A stretch of DNA of 64,000 nt from Lactifluus volemus (GCA_022376515.1 WTXI01000040.1:1-64000); one strand, 5' to 3'. Shown: positions 12,677 to 26,100, counted from the first letter of the stretch. Notes: generated from the letters alone by a model not told the origin. Numbers and translations are program-made.

Positions 12677-15600
12677 TCATAGTTCATCCCGCCCCGGACC
12701 TGGAGCTGACTCGACTTCACTTTCACGGCTTTCCTGCGCTTCTGTCGTGAAACGGCTAGATCCTACCATAGCCAGCTCATTCACGTCTGCAGCTGCAGCG
12801 CTGGCACGTATACGGCCCTCGTGGGCAAGCTTCCGTGTGAAGCGGGCGATCTCAGAATCGTACTGCTCCCATTCCGGGATTTGTCGAGCGCGGGCAAGCT
12901 TAGGCTCTTTCTGTGTTCATTAAACCAGCTTATTCAGTCTGAGCGTTCTCTATAAGGTTAGAGACGAACCGTCAGCGGATTTTGACAGAGGTCGATAGTC
13001 TTAGCGCGATGGAGCCTGTCCTTGCTACCTAAGACGAACGGTCAGGGTATGTACTTGACGCTGACCCCACGGTGCAACTTACACCATGTTTCACACTATA
13101 AGTAGTATAGGATTAGAGTGAGTGAGTGAAGCCCTCTTTGTTACATAATATGGCGTACCCATAACCAATCTTCGTGGAGGGAGTGCTGTGAAGTAGCTGA
13201 GGAACACAGAGCTGCGAAATTCTCGGCACTTACAATCGGGACGTGACCCTGAAGATTATTTGGAAGGTCTGCCAAATTGACAGTGTCATCGTGAGTTTCC
13301 GTTCTCCCGCCAACGTTAACACACCACACCTTGGTCTAGGTTGGCAAGCGAATTAGGGTCTGCTGAAAGTTGCTGATAGTGACTGCGCAGGATGTCCTAC
13401 AAGGTAACTCTAGTTCGCCAAGCGAAACCCAGGAAAACGTGGATGACATACCCCCGCGGCCATTTGGCGGAACCGAATTAAGTCCACAACATATAGCGCG
13501 CTGTGACACCAGTCAGTGTCATGCAGAATCTCAACCTGTAAAGGCGTATCACCTAATGTGATAGGGCCGACCCCGCAGAAATTGTTCCCAGTATCCCGTT
13601 TTCCAGAACCGAAAGCCCTCCATTTCTTTATTATCATCACCCATGGGGGTATAGCCATAAGGTGCACCATTTAGGTCGAGATCGATCAGCTCCTTCAAGT
13701 CCGTGCGAACAATCTGGTCAGCATCGACGAATATGACTTTATCAAGGTCCATCGGGAATAACACGTCGAGGAAGAGGATCTTATATGCCCAGATGATTCG
13801 TTGCTTTTCTCGTTGCGGTCTTAACCACGTTGGCCATTTGTACGTAACAAGCTCATACTGGAAGCCGTATTCCTCAGAGAAGTTGGGAATGAATTCCTGA
13901 CGAGGGAGTTCAGTAGCATCCTCATGGAGTATCGGGTGAGAATCATACAAGAAATGACGGTGACAAGAAGTTCTCAATGAACCAGAATTTGACAGTATGT
14001 TTTGTGTTGCGTAGGACACTCAGAATCATGATCGATGCGAATCTCTGGTATACGTGAGATGGTAGCCGTGTAGATCAAGCTAAATCATCTCACCTCATAC
14101 AAAAGACCAGATGCAACGGTAAAGATGTTGATCTCTGCATGTCGCGGTGTCAATTCCCGTGATCCCGCGTTGCGAATCGATTTCAAGGCCCATGAGATAC
14201 TACATGAGGAAGTCACGAGTCTGCAAAGCCACTTGAAGAAGTAAACCCACCGTGAAACGATTTTATTGACAGTCCCTCTAGGTTCTTCTTCTTGTACAGT
14301 CTCGAGAATATCCACGTACTCCTGACCCGGAAGACGTGCAAGACGAGGATACAGAGTTACACCGTCGAAACTAGTGACTGTGACTTCATTCCCGGCGTTG
14401 TCAACAGTAGAGCTCTGCCATCCTTCATTTTCATTACCGGCACTTTCCAGTTGGAAAACTTCACGCCCACGACCCTCCCGTATTTCGAGTTGATACACAC
14501 CAGGAGTTGCTTTAATTGGAGGTAGCCCAAGTTTTCCACGACGAGGGTATCATCGATTGGCTGGTCATGGCCCGGCGCAAGCTGCAGTTGCACGCCGCGC
14601 GGTGGAACATTTGTACCCGTTTCCCGGGCATGACCTCCGATGATGAGATAGTCAAGCTCGTAAACTACTTCAACGCCACGTTGGCTTTCTTCGCCAGACA
14701 GGACACCGAGTTGAATGTTGTCCAAATCGTAAAGTGCTTCACGTGGGCGTACTAGCCAGGAAGATGGTTCATCAAGACCGAGGGTATAAATCGGTTCAGC
14801 CGGAAGGTCACGGAAAAACACTTGGGGAGGCAGCTCATGACTGAAATGTTCTTTTCAGGAGGTGAATAGCAGTTCCAGGGGTGTCTGCTTACCCGTCTCA
14901 TCAAATGTGAGCGAGGGATGAGATTGTAGCGGTAGAAACGCTTGAGTGGCACCTGTGACACGGTAAAGGAAGTGCATGGGTGTCAAAACGGGAAACGCAC
15001 TTCCAAGTACGCCGATGGCTGCAAGTGAAATTCCACGGTAATAGTTGAAATGTGTGATAGCCACTATATAGGAAGAGTCCTCAGCGAGCGATGGCTGGTC
15101 ATCAGGCTAGTTGATACCTCAAAAAGGCTGGTGTATCTTTGCGCCTGCTCACTCAGAGGATCAAGGATAACGGCAAAGTGGTGTAGGGCAGTCACGTTAT
15201 TCCCGATCGTGAAGGAACTGTTAGAAAGCCGTAAGCATTGATCGATTCGCAGGAGTCTCGGACCACATACGTATATTGACTATCCATCAGCTTATAATTC
15301 TGATTCCTCGATACCGAGCCCTTATTGAAAATACCTGGTTGGGACGCATCTTCAATTTGGAGAGCGGATAGGATGGAGGACGTCATCGACACGACATTGG
15401 CTGCGGTAGCTCTGTGACCAATTCTTAGCCAACGAAATTTCTGATTGGCACCACGGCTCACCGGTCGTAGCCGACGAAAGTCGGAACAGTACTTTCGAGT
15501 GCGGTTAATACAGGTTGGACACGCCTTGCCAATTCATAATCTTGGAGGGTTTGATAGTCCTCTGCGGTGAATTCCCCGGATGCAATCGGGCCAACGACCT

Positions 15601-18600
15601 GAAAACACGGGAGTTCAGGGCTGTCGAAAATGATGGGCGAACAACGAAAGCCGCACTCGACCATTGATGATCAGTCCCGAAGCGCCAGGTGCGAGGTCCA
15701 CCCTCTTGGCTACCAATTTGCTCGCCTCGACATACCGGCGGTAATCATCTTCATCAAGGTCTGCTAATATGATGTCCCCAGTGATTCTTTTCAGAGAAGG
15801 GATGCTTAGTAGAGTCTGTCGCTCTTGCTTGGACTCGCTGTAGTGGCCAATGATTTGGAGCAAATCATGCTCTGAAACTTCCGAGAGAAGATCGTTGTAT
15901 ATGAGATATGAAAACAACCAAGATACGCTTGTGCGCAGTCCCGGGCCGTCGCTGGGTGACAATGGATTGTGAAGGAAGGTAAAACGAGAGCGTGCGGAGC
16001 CAGAGTTCTTGATAAGTAGTCAATTCAGATGAGGAGGAAAGAAGGATGCATCCGACGTACAATGAATGCAAGCGTAGCATGTATGACGCTCAGGCCGTCC
16101 TCCGCATTAAGATCAGCGATCACGTAGATAGACAGAGGCACTTCTTCAGACACTATAACGCCGTTGGCGAAAAAAAAAAGAGAAGTAGGGGCCATCTTAC
16201 TAGGGTAGATGAACGAGGCGGGTGAGGTACGCAGGCCCGTTTCTTGATGCAAACGAGGAAGGTTGATCACACGGACACTAGCGCCATTTCCCGACGGAAT
16301 AACGTGACGATTCCGTCTCTTCATCGTCGTGGGCAAATCAAAAAAGTGGTTCTTGATGTCATCTGCATCATCATCGGTAATCGCACCTGTATAGACCTGA
16401 GCGAAATATCCGTGAGAAAGAGTAGGCCATATAAGCAAGAACTGAGCTGTAAATTCACCTTCTCTTGGAAATACTGAAGTGCCTGTCCGATCCCTGACTG
16501 CAGTGAATTCAAGAAGTTCTATTCCGGCCTCGTAAGGCTTGACGTTAGTATCCAAAGTCGTTGAACTTACGTTGTTGAGTGTGTAGTACTTTCCATTGAT
16601 GAAGACGTGGCCACCGGGAGATGAAGCAATGGTCGTGCCAAGTCGCCGTGCGTATGCGGAAATTTTCGCTTCAAGCTCTTCCGAGGCGCTACCAACAACA
16701 CTGTCGAAGCGCACCGCTTCCCCCCCCTCCTTGGTTTCTTCATTTTCTAGGAGTGCATCGTATTCTTCCTGGACACGAGACCAGTCTACCTCCTGCTTGG
16801 AACTGGATAGCACGTCAAGAATCTAACAAGCCATGAATTGGAGGTATGGTAAAAAATTGTAACTCTTACGGCACTGAAGAACCGCATCGTCGTTCGGCGC
16901 CCATAGTTCTGTCCAAGGTAGTAGAACAACCTAGCCATCTTCATCCCCCCCTCGGTTTCAAGGATTGGTACGATACCGAAACGCACAGGAATCGAGCGAT
17001 CGATCAGCATCGACAAAGTATCCGTGATGAAGTGTAGGGTCGCCGGCTGTGCAAGATCGAATATAAAGATAACGTTGTACATGTTCCGACGAATGGTAGG
17101 CGCTTGACCGGGATACATAGGACGTAAGATCTTGTTCGGGTTAATTGGATGCAGAGATCAACGCGAGATGAGCCTGCTTACTGCGTGCAGAGATGGTTGC
17201 CAGCGTGCATAACTGAAACAGGTAAGAGAAGATTGGACTCAAAACAGAAGTCACCTTGCTTACCGGCTGTCTTTCTCGATGTCATTCCACCAAAAAATAA
17301 GTCCACCACCTTCTAGACGATCGCTAGCATCGAAAAGATCATCGACGACGCTATTGCTAGGCGAGAAAGTCCCGAGAGACGGATGCGTGATCAAGTCAAA
17401 CACCTCACTGGGCTGCAGGTCAAGAGACATCAAGGAAAGCATGAGAGCTCTTTCCCTGTGGACTAAACGGAGAAGACTTGAAGAGTCGAATCATAAAGCC
17501 AGGAATCAAAAGAGCGGCCAAAGGGAATTACCTGTACGGGTTCATATCTTCTGCGGACACTGGTGCACCATTTAACCAGACTGCGTTTGCGCCAGGTTGT
17601 ACCTTATGAGAATTTGAAGCAATTTCCTCTTCCAGGCCAGAATGTGGGACAACTCGACGAGAAAGGGAAGTTGCATATCTTGGAAAGTCTTGTACGAGCT
17701 GCTTTAGGGTTCGGAGCGGGGTCTCGGATTCACAGACGAGTTGAGTGGCAAGGATACCGATCTCTTGCATAAAATCAACATCACCGGTGGCGGCATAACA
17801 CAGAAAGGTGAGATACTTACTAGCTATCTCAACTGACGACAACGGCTCGCCGAGATCTAGCGTCGTGTTGAGGGGATACCGTTCCAACAGTGCGACAATG
17901 CGATCCAAGTCAGCCCGTTCATCAACAGCGTGGACAACCTGGGTATCTTCCAATGCGGTGAAATCTACTGCATGTGGGATGAGACAATCGGAATGCATAA
18001 TAGTCATGAAACATACAGCTTCTATGGGAATGTCTATCGTCGAGAGCGAGATAATCCATTTTTTTTAAGTCTAATGTGACACCGTAACCAGAAAGATGGG
18101 TTTTGTCCTTGGTTGATCCCTCGGGAGGGATAGGCCTGAAGATATATTGCACACTTGCCCCAGGGCCGCTGGACAACCGCAGGAGATATGAATGGAGTTC
18201 TCGAAAATTGGCAGATTGAAAAGAGGCGTAGAGGATGGCCGTCCGCGGTGGATTACTCGAGCCACGACCCGAAGGGGGATAGATATGATCGAAGGCAAGC
18301 ACTTGAGGCTTTGGAAATGGATCTCTGTAAGGGTATGAGTGTCATGGCAGAGAGTATGAAGCTATCCGCTCACGGAAATGACGACGGCAACTCGCTTGGA
18401 TCCAGGGTTTCTGGGCCCGTGAGGAGGATAAGTTTATCCACCTCGCAGACAACCTCTCCATACCAGTCCACCCACGAGCCGCATGTCCTCGTCTTCTCTG
18501 TCACATTCTGAACCCTTACGTTGTCCAAATAGTGTTGATAGAAAGCAACAATCTTTGGGGTTGCAGTGTGCAGACCAAGCTGAGCATGGACAGCTTCTAT

Positions 18601-18946
18601 AGAGCCTGGTTTGGACAAATATCCTGCGGACAATGCAGTTTCAAATGCAAGTTGCTGCTGTGCCTCGGGCGACATTTTATCATCCGCAAGTGCGTCGGGG
18701 CTAGTCAAAATGTCCAACATTGGGAAGAATGCCTCTGGTTCTTCCATCGAAATTGACTCGCTATAGTTTGTATTAGAAATAGAGAACATGCCTCCGTGTA
18801 CACGGGACGCACATTAGTTCGAGAAGAAATGGTGGGGAAGGCCATGAGGTGCGCATGGACACCCTGACTGGAGGAGTGGCGCATCGAGCACCCGACACGA
18901 GAATGGAAAAGACCAGACCAGTATGTAGGACATAATCTGGTCTCAT
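12677..18946 (-). CDS. UGGT: UDP-glucose:glycoprotein glucosyltransferase (ER folding sensor)
   Basis: Re-glucosylates misfolded N-glycoproteins in the ER lumen so that they re-enter the calnexin cycle. The start at 18946 begins a signal peptide ([19 protein letters not shown]). The family N terminus [20 protein letters not shown] follows, then after an intron [15 protein letters not shown]. The long middle (about 14.9-18.7 kb), split by many short introns, corresponds to the thioredoxin-like UGGT repeats and beta-sandwiches. Examples are [18 protein letters not shown] and [19 protein letters not shown]. The C-terminal GT24 catalytic domain (about 13.1-14.1 kb) has [33 protein letters not shown] and the metal-binding DxD within [15 protein letters not shown]. 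It then has [14 protein letters not shown] and RFWKTGYW. Downstream exons read [21 protein letters not shown] and CETWC. The protein ends GPGRDEL at a TGA at 12677. RDEL is an ER-retrieval signal, which supports both localisation and an intact 3' end. About 1,550-1,600 aa is expected. An upstream in-frame Met exists at 18970. Confidence 0.93.
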
Positions 18947-19997
18947 TCTATGAGAAAATCTGGTGGTCAAGAGCTGTTTCCTGCGGCAGAATGAGAGGTT
19001 TGCCTAAACGACGTTTCGAGCCACGTGGCAGGGCCACGTGAAACTGCAGCAACGGTCCCGTGATGGTGGGTATATGACAACCTAAGGGAGGCTCCTAAGT
19101 TACACTGTAGGTGCTGTCACCGCCTTCTTTCTCGTAACTGCGGACCAGGGTTGACAGAAATACCCCCAATGATACAACATAATTTTGAATAAGCCTTATC
19201 CTTGTATGCCCTCGATCGATGGGCGTGGTCCGAGAAGGAAAGTCTAAGAGTCTTGGAACTACTGTCAGAGATTTCATCAAACATTGTGCGCCGGTTCGCC
19301 CAATTGCCGCTATTCAGATATTTAGATCGAATGCTCATCTTTCGTACTCGCTCGACATTGAAAAAGATACAGAAAATGGCTCGCGAACCGGTTGTCGCAT
19401 CCTCGCCTCTCGGCAAAAGCCTTCTGAGTGGCCAATTTGAATGTTTGCAGGCACTCGTGCTCCCTCTCTATTAACTCACACCCTGTTACTGTGACAGAGA
19501 GGGCCCGAGGGATTCAGCAGTTCGCGGCGCAACTGCTGGTCAGGGGACTCAGGTGGCTCTTGCCTGGCTCCTTGCGCGGGGCCATGACTCTCGTAGCATC
19601 GACATGCTTCTTGCTTCACATTTTTGACACAAGCTTTGTCTACAGAAGTCTAAGAACCTGGGCGCGCAGAAGTAACAGCTGTCCGCCGAAGAATTAACAA
19701 ATGTTCGCTGTATCTCCGCGAGGGTCGGTTTCGATTCCACCTGAGTTGTACTGGCACCACTGTTTTTGCTGATACGTTCGCACCTTGAATTGGTACAACG
19801 GGCCGTATCTAGGATATCGTCAAATCAATCCCTGATATGATTTCCAAGATTTCAGACGACGGGGGTATGGGTCTGAATTGTGACATGGCTCTGAGATGTG
19901 TTTTATGGGAGAAAGTTAGAAACCGGCATTTGATTTAGGAAATGAACATCAAAGCTGCCCTAGTGCCTGAAGTTTGCGTTCAACGCTCAGCGCTCAA
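18947..19997. other. Intergenic region left of the transposon nest
   Basis: About 1 kb with only short unremarkable open frames. It ends in a short degenerate CAACG(C/T)TCA-type repeat just before the AT-rich inverted end at 19998. It likely contains the glucosyltransferase promoter. Confidence 0.4.
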
Positions 19998-20029
19998 CCC
20001 CAGTGAAAAGTGGATCGAAGTAAATTTAA
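19998..20029 (+). repeat. Left terminal inverted repeat of the outer element
   Basis: Begins CCCCAGTGAAAAGTGGAT and continues to AAATTTAA. It is paired with 30845-30876 in inverted orientation with about three mismatches. Confidence 0.65.
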
Positions 20030-20583
20030 TTTGAATAATAAAAAATTAAGTACGATTTAAGTAAATCTATATCGAATAATAAAAATTGAATATGATTAAA
20101 GTAAATTTATAACAAATGATACCGATTAAATTAATTCGATCCAATCGATTTCAGCTAAACCAAATTGAATATCGTCCGAACACAATTGAAGCCAATCGAA
20201 TAATATTAAATTGCTCTCCAACAGAATCAGTCGATTGAAAGTGATTGAATGAAACTTATACCCAAATCAGTGCAATGGGATTACTGGATACACAGAAACA
20301 ATCTAGGGACTCGTACACTGTACACAACAAAATCCATTCACAGTTTCGTCACATGGCCAAATAATATAATCACATGGCTACGCATATATGTTGCTTGGTA
20401 TTATTTGTACCCATTTGTAGTGCCACATCGACTTGTACGACTTTGCGACAATCGCTACATCGGGTCCAACCACAAGGTACTTGGATCCTTCTCCATACAT
20501 CATTCATCATTAGGTCTGGTCTTTATTCTCTTAGTCTACAGGCTTGACTTCATATTTGATGTGACAGGCAATGTGTAGCCACA

Positions 20584-22025
20584 CATCAGGAAAATCCAAG
20601 TTTTTCTTAACAGCACTTGAGCATGCTTAATATGACTTAACAACACTTCTAAGCACTTTTAAGCAAAATGTCTCTAAGCTGGCCATGCTTAGGCTAAGCT
20701 AGGTCTTCTCCTTAATTTGACTTAGCCAGGGCTTATTGATGCTTATTTTGGGCTTAGTTCACTTAAATGGCAGCTTAGATCTGTGCTTACCAAAAGTTTT
20801 CAAGCACACAGATTTAGGGCAATAAAAATAATATATTGAGCTAAACTACAACATGACTATGTACAGGATACAATGGTTCCACCAGCCTTGGTGGAACAGC
20901 CCTGGCAGGGGTGGGGGCTGCAGGGCCACAGGGAGGTGGTGGTGGTGGTGGAGGCGTGGGAGGAGGCCGCGGGAGGCGTGGGAGGAGGCGCGGGAGGCGC
21001 GGGAGGGGGCGCGGGAGGCGCGTGGGGCGTGGGAGGCGCGAGAGAACGCGCGGGAGGAGGCGAGGCGCGAGAGAACGCACGGGACGCACAGGAGGCGCGG
21101 GGCACGAGGGAGCGAGGAAGCGCAGGAAGAAGCGCAGGAGAAGGCGCGGGACGTGGGAGGAGGCGTGGGAGGAGGCACGGGAGGCGCGGGAGGAGGCGCG
21201 GGAGGCGCGGGAGGAGGCACGGGAGGAGGCGCGAGACGTAGGAGGAGGAGGCGCAAGGGGTGGTGGTCCAGGCAGCAGAGGCGACAGCGCGGGAGGAGGT
21301 AGTCAAGGAGGAGGAGGAGGCGACGAAAAAAAATATAAAAAGTCAGTTCGCGTTGAGGCGGGGGAGGCAGCGTGATAACGTACCAGGACGTCGGCGCAGG
21401 CAGCGCGACAACGTAGACTGCCTCACAGAGGCAGTGGATCCAAGAGGAAACAAAAGCAGTGGGGGAGGCGCGGGCACAGGAGGCGCATGACGACGCGAAG
21501 AGGCAGAGCCAGAACAAGAGCCAGAGCCAGAGCCAGAGAGGGAGGCAGAGAGGGAGGCAGAGAGGGAGGCAGAGAAGGAGGCAGAGGCAGGGGCAGAGAA
21601 TGAGGGGACGCGGAGGAGGCAGCGGTGGGACGTGTTGGGGCGAGGCAGACAACGACGGAGGGGGATAGAGGGAGAGATGGAAAGGGGTGGCAGACTCGAG
21701 AGGCACGAAAATCAACATTGTGCAAACAGTAGTAAATAATACACCCACTGTAACGACTTAGTGAAAATTTCGCGAGTCGCGACTTAGCATATTTTTTTTC
21801 GGACTTTAGTTAAATTACATAAATTAATTTTTTATTTCTGTTTTGCTTGTCTTAAGTGTCTTACACATCTTAATTACTTAATGTGCTTATCTTTGGCCTT
21901 GATTTGCTTACTTGTTGTACATACTCATTTTCTAAGTAAAAAATAAGCAGCTTGAGCAACTTGACAGGCTTAAAAATGAAATAAGCTGGTTAAGCCGACT
22001 AAGTTTTTTCTGGATTTTCCTGATG
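20584..22025. mobile_element. 1.44 kb non-autonomous inverted-repeat element
   Basis: The ends are a perfect 15 bp inverted repeat, CATCAGGAAAATCCA (20584-20598 and 22011-22025). Inside each end are many copies of GCTTAA/CTTAGC-like words (about 20600-20810 and 21830-22000), as expected for subterminal transposase-binding repeats. The core (about 20880-21700) is a strongly purine-biased, GC-rich array of GGAGGCGCGGGAGG-like and GAGGGAGGCAGA-like units. It is open in several frames on both strands, so I do not call it coding. A CA dinucleotide flanks both ends. The terminal hexamer CATCAG is shared with the Plavaka element downstream, suggesting a related superfamily. Confidence 0.6.
20880..21300 (+). 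repeat. GC-rich purine-biased degenerate tandem repeat
   Basis: Units resemble GGAGGCGCGGGAGG with many variants, lying in the core of the 1.44 kb element. A second, different array of GAGGGAGGCAGA-type units follows at about 21500-21600. The long overlapping open frames here are a by-product of the repeat. Confidence 0.8.
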
Positions 22026-22885
22026 CAAGGACAAAGGTGCATGCTTTTTTTTTGTCCCATTCATACAAAACCCAAAGTGATCTCTCTCACCTCGCCTCTA
22101 TCTTTGTCCTCCTCCACGAAATACAGATGCTCCTTCTGACTTTCGGACCCCATCAACAGTGGTATGTTCCTTTTTCAAACAACCATGTGTCCTTATATGC
22201 TTTGCACTTGCCAGTGGCAAATTACCAAAGTTCCTGTCGCAAACAAGTCTCTTCTCCTCACTACACACACTAGATGCCGCTATCTTCTCTGCCTCCACTG
22301 CATCTCCAAGTCGGCCCGACACCGCTCGAGTGGTAGTGGCGCTCATGCTTAGATGCATCGACATCATCTTTGTGCGCGCCATTTCCCCCCCAGCAGCGCC
22401 ACCAGAAAGTAAAAATGATCCGACGCCGCGAGAAGCACTGAACGGCATCGAGCGTGTCCTGCTGCACGTCCTCCGCGCTACGATTTCCGCTCTGCAAGGC
22501 GCATACATTGACCCATGGAACATGACCAGACTCGAGTGGCACGCAGAAGACTCGATCGAAGGAGTTTCATGCCGGTTGGACTCCTAGTCTGAGCCCCAGT
22601 CCGGGTTTTTCCAGGTATGGTCCCGCAGAGGACCCCACATTTTGGTGACTGGGACTGTCCCCATCTTCGTTCCCACTACCACGCGAGCATTTCGGCAACT
22701 GTGAGTGTCCCCCGTCATCGTTTCCACAACAACAACCACACTTGAGCGACCGCCAGCGTCCCCCATCTCCATTCCTGCCACCTGACCACGTCAGTAACCG
22801 TGAGTGTCGTTCCCCATCACCCTCACGTGAGCAGCACTACACTAAACATGTACCTCCCCCAGCACATTTCTCCTCCTCACGCGAT
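22026..22885 (+). other. Remnant of the outer element or a gene fragment, interrupted by the Plavaka element
   Basis: This holds one 142-codon open frame (22159-22587) of unknown nature. It also holds four imperfect 48-60 bp repeats starting near 22634, 22694, 22745 and 22793, which encode variants of a short Cys/Arg/Pro/Ser motif such as GNCECPPSSF and NRECRSPSPS. The third and fourth repeats share one frame that stays open into the transposon insertion point. It continues in frame on the far side (from 30268, PEYNDEDGDDERHHH) to a TAG near 30390. The first repeat is out of frame by one base. I do not recognise the product. Confidence 0.35.
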
Positions 22886-22905
22886 CATCAGCAAGATGTG
22901 AAGTT
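22886..22905 (+). repeat. Left terminal inverted repeat of the Plavaka element
   Basis: CATCAGCAAGATGTGAAGTT, matching the reverse complement of 30246-30265 at all but one position. Confidence 0.7.
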
Positions 22906-22909
22906 AGTA

Positions 22910-23155
22910 GATGACTAGAGCTGCCTAGTGACACTAGCATGACCTAGCGACACTAGCGCTAGTACCGCCTAGTCATGCGGACTTGCGCCAGGTCGTGCCA
23001 GGTCATTCTAGAATTTAGTTAACTTTTCTAGGCACATCTAGTATTTGAGATAGAGCTAGTATTGTGCCTAAACGTGCCAGGTCGTGCCAGGTCGTGCCAG
23101 GTCATTCTAGAATTTAATTGATTTTCTAGGCACTTCTAGTATTTGAACAGGAACA
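22910..23155. repeat. Left subterminal CTAG-rich repeats
   Basis: Many CTAG words, plus an imperfect duplication of about 100 bp. GTGCCAGGTCGTGCCAGGTC is followed by ATTCTAGAATTTA and TTTTCTAGGCAC at about 22988-23052 and again at about 23077-23140. These are probably transposase-binding subterminal repeats. Confidence 0.65.
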
Positions 23156-23178
23156 TAAGTCTAGATTGTAAGATGAGA

Positions 23179-26100
23179 TCAGAAAGCGATCTCATGTGCA
23201 TGATGATCGATGTATTTATTTACATAATAGGCTTTAAATGTGTCAAGCGAGATCGTAGACTCTATTTCTAATGGTACGCGTTCACTAGCATCATAAACGG
23301 GAATAAGATGTGCTGCGCGCAACAACGCATCAAGATGAACAACGGATTTGTTGCGTCTGTTGCGGATGAAATCAGGACGAACTATCCACATCCCAGTCAC
23401 GCGGTCAAGTCGGACTCTTGTGAACCACTCAACTAATGCACATGGAAACACTGTACCATAATATATGAATGAGAAAAGGAGACTAATGCGTGCAACGTTA
23501 AGTCCCCGTACGCCTGGCACCTCATCATCCTCAGTCACAAAAACACAGTCACGCCTTGGGCCCGTTCCTCGCCATGATGGTGTTGATCGAACGCGCTCGC
23601 GTCGCATGCCGCGGATGCCACTGGGATCACTCGGAGCAAAGAACGTTGCAACAGCGGAGTGAAAGACATTCACTTTGGATGTGATTACCGGCATACTTTC
23701 ATCGCTCAGGTGGAGCTGATCGGCAAGGAATCCTTGTGCCAGGATAGGGAGGTCGGGTTCGTTTATCTGGGCCGCAAGATCTTGTAAATTCCGCGGATAG
23801 TTAATTGCTAGAACGAACAAAAGATCAGTTCCCAAGACACATAGACAATATAGAGCAGGACAGTACTTACCACGCGAGCGTGCAAGGACAACATGGCCAA
23901 GTACGTTGTCATCTACAGGTCCCTCGTCTTCATCGCTGTCATCCTGATTGCCATTAGTAGGTGAGTGTTCATTAAGGTGAGAGTGAAGGAATGAAGTGCC
24001 AGCAGGAGGGCGATGGCCGTCTGGCATCATCCCACGAGCAACAAAGTCAGAACGTGTGGCTGAGAGTTTGTCAAGGCGCTCATTGACTTTGAGCATTTGT
24101 CCAAGTGCATCATACCGATTGGAACGCCGCCATGGTTTCTTTACAGCAGTGATGTGTCGAGACTCAGTGATCGATGAACAGAGGCCAGCAGGCACACCAA
24201 AATCTTGAATGAGGGAGTGATAGTGCGTCAACACGTGCTGACGCGGAAGGGAGAAACCGGTCGGTCGGACGCCTGTAGTACGAAAGACTTCGCGCAGTTG
24301 AAGGTACTTTGAAAACGATGTGTCGAATGTCTTCAAGGAGTCCTCGTCCAAATGTTGGCGGCGGGCGATATAGCACGTGTCAAGGAAAGCCGAAATACAC
24401 AGCACCATGTCGTCTGGCACATATCCAACGATTGCGGGCAGGTAAACCTGTCTCGATGTAAGTCACGGGAATTGCATGATCACTGGTGCAGACATACCTT
24501 CATCAATGCCTTTGAGTCATCCCCCGTCCATTGTTTGAAGCGGCGACCATGGGGGAAGCGGCGGAGGCCCGGGAATGGTGGTACGATGGCGATACTGCTT
24601 AGAATATGAGCTTGATACTGACGTGAGGATTCTGTGGCGCACCGGCGATCAATATCGTCAATAATTGCATCTCCTTGACTCTCGCTGTGTATGAGCCTCA
24701 GGTAACTACAAACCCATGTCACGAGGTGGTCCTTGAATGCCCCTTTAATGACCTGATGTAATAAATCAGGTGAGATCATTTCGTGAATATCAGCACGCGG
24801 AAAGTCTGCGGTGAAGGGCTATAATATCTGTCAGTCACAAATAGATGGCAGGACTCTTGGACTCACAATAATATCATTGTCGATTCCATACTGGTCCCAA
24901 AGCGTCTTTGAATCCAGAAGCTGAACGAGTTGATCTGTGAGTGCGCCTGTTCGTGGCCCTGAAGCTGCCAGTGGGTTATTTGGTGACGCAGTACACCTGA
25001 CGTACTATCATAGTTAATTTGCTAAAGCCAAACTAAATGACTTACTTGGGGCACCAACCCTGTACAATCCCCGTTAACATAACCTGCTCTGGGTAGTCGG
25101 CGATGAAGGCCACGAGGTCATAGATGACCCGCCGGTAATGACCATCTGGGCATCGCCGGATGACCGGACTTGTCATCCCAGGTCGAAGAGTCTGGAGGAT
25201 TGCCGATATTGATGCGTGGAAGAGCCGCCGTTTGAACTTGCGAAAATTGGTGTCGTTATCGTATCTACGGTCACCTTGATCACATTATTCACATATTGAT
25301 TAGTCGTAGTAATAATGATGACTCACACTTCGGGATAGCCAGAAAGGCTATTGGTATTACCGCGTTGCGGTGAGCACATCTCACGGTATTGTGTAAGTTC
25401 CCAATGGAGAGGTACAGTGGGTGATACTCCACATGTCCCGTGGCGACCGAGACGGTAGTCTTGTCACTGCCTAAAATGATAGGACAGTACATTGCCCCGT
25501 GTGTATCTGTATGGGACATAGCGATGGCATCCTTTATGACGCGAATATATCTCAGTATATAGTGTGAGCAACGGATGCAGAAATAAGCACTTACACAATG
25601 GTTCCAAGCAATGTTTGCCGACATGACATTGGCCCAACGACGCTTGTTATTCACATCTAGCTCAATGTATGGACATACATCAAATTGTCCGCTGAAGTCG
25701 TGGTTGTCTAGCATAACGCGTATAACTTCATTGGGATCGCGAAACCAAACTTCGTAGGCCATCTGTTGCCAGTTAGGAGCATCCCTAGTGATATCCTCCG
25801 AGAATCCAGTTGTGAGGCATTGCCATGGGACATCGCCAAGAGGTGAAGAGTCGATAACCGCGTGCATGTGCTGGTGGGACCGAAATGGCGCAGACACTCC
25901 AGAACCATCCATAAATATCTCCCACAAATCCATTAGCATGTCGACATTGGAAGCAGACATCTCAACGCGGCGGTATAAGAGATCTCCTACGAGAAACTGG
26001 ACCCGGCTCTCAAAGGGGCTCCAGTCATCCGGTGTCGCACTATGCGCCGCTCGTGGTGCTGGCTGAGTACCAGGCGGAAGGAATTTCCCATTGGCATCAC

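Noticed and set aside
20846..21748. Overlapping open frames of up to 300 codons on both strands (Pro/Ala/Ser-rich or Gly/Arg-rich)
   Set aside because: All lie over a GC-rich degenerate tandem repeat that is open in several frames on both strands. No motif or splice logic, and they sit inside a non-autonomous element.
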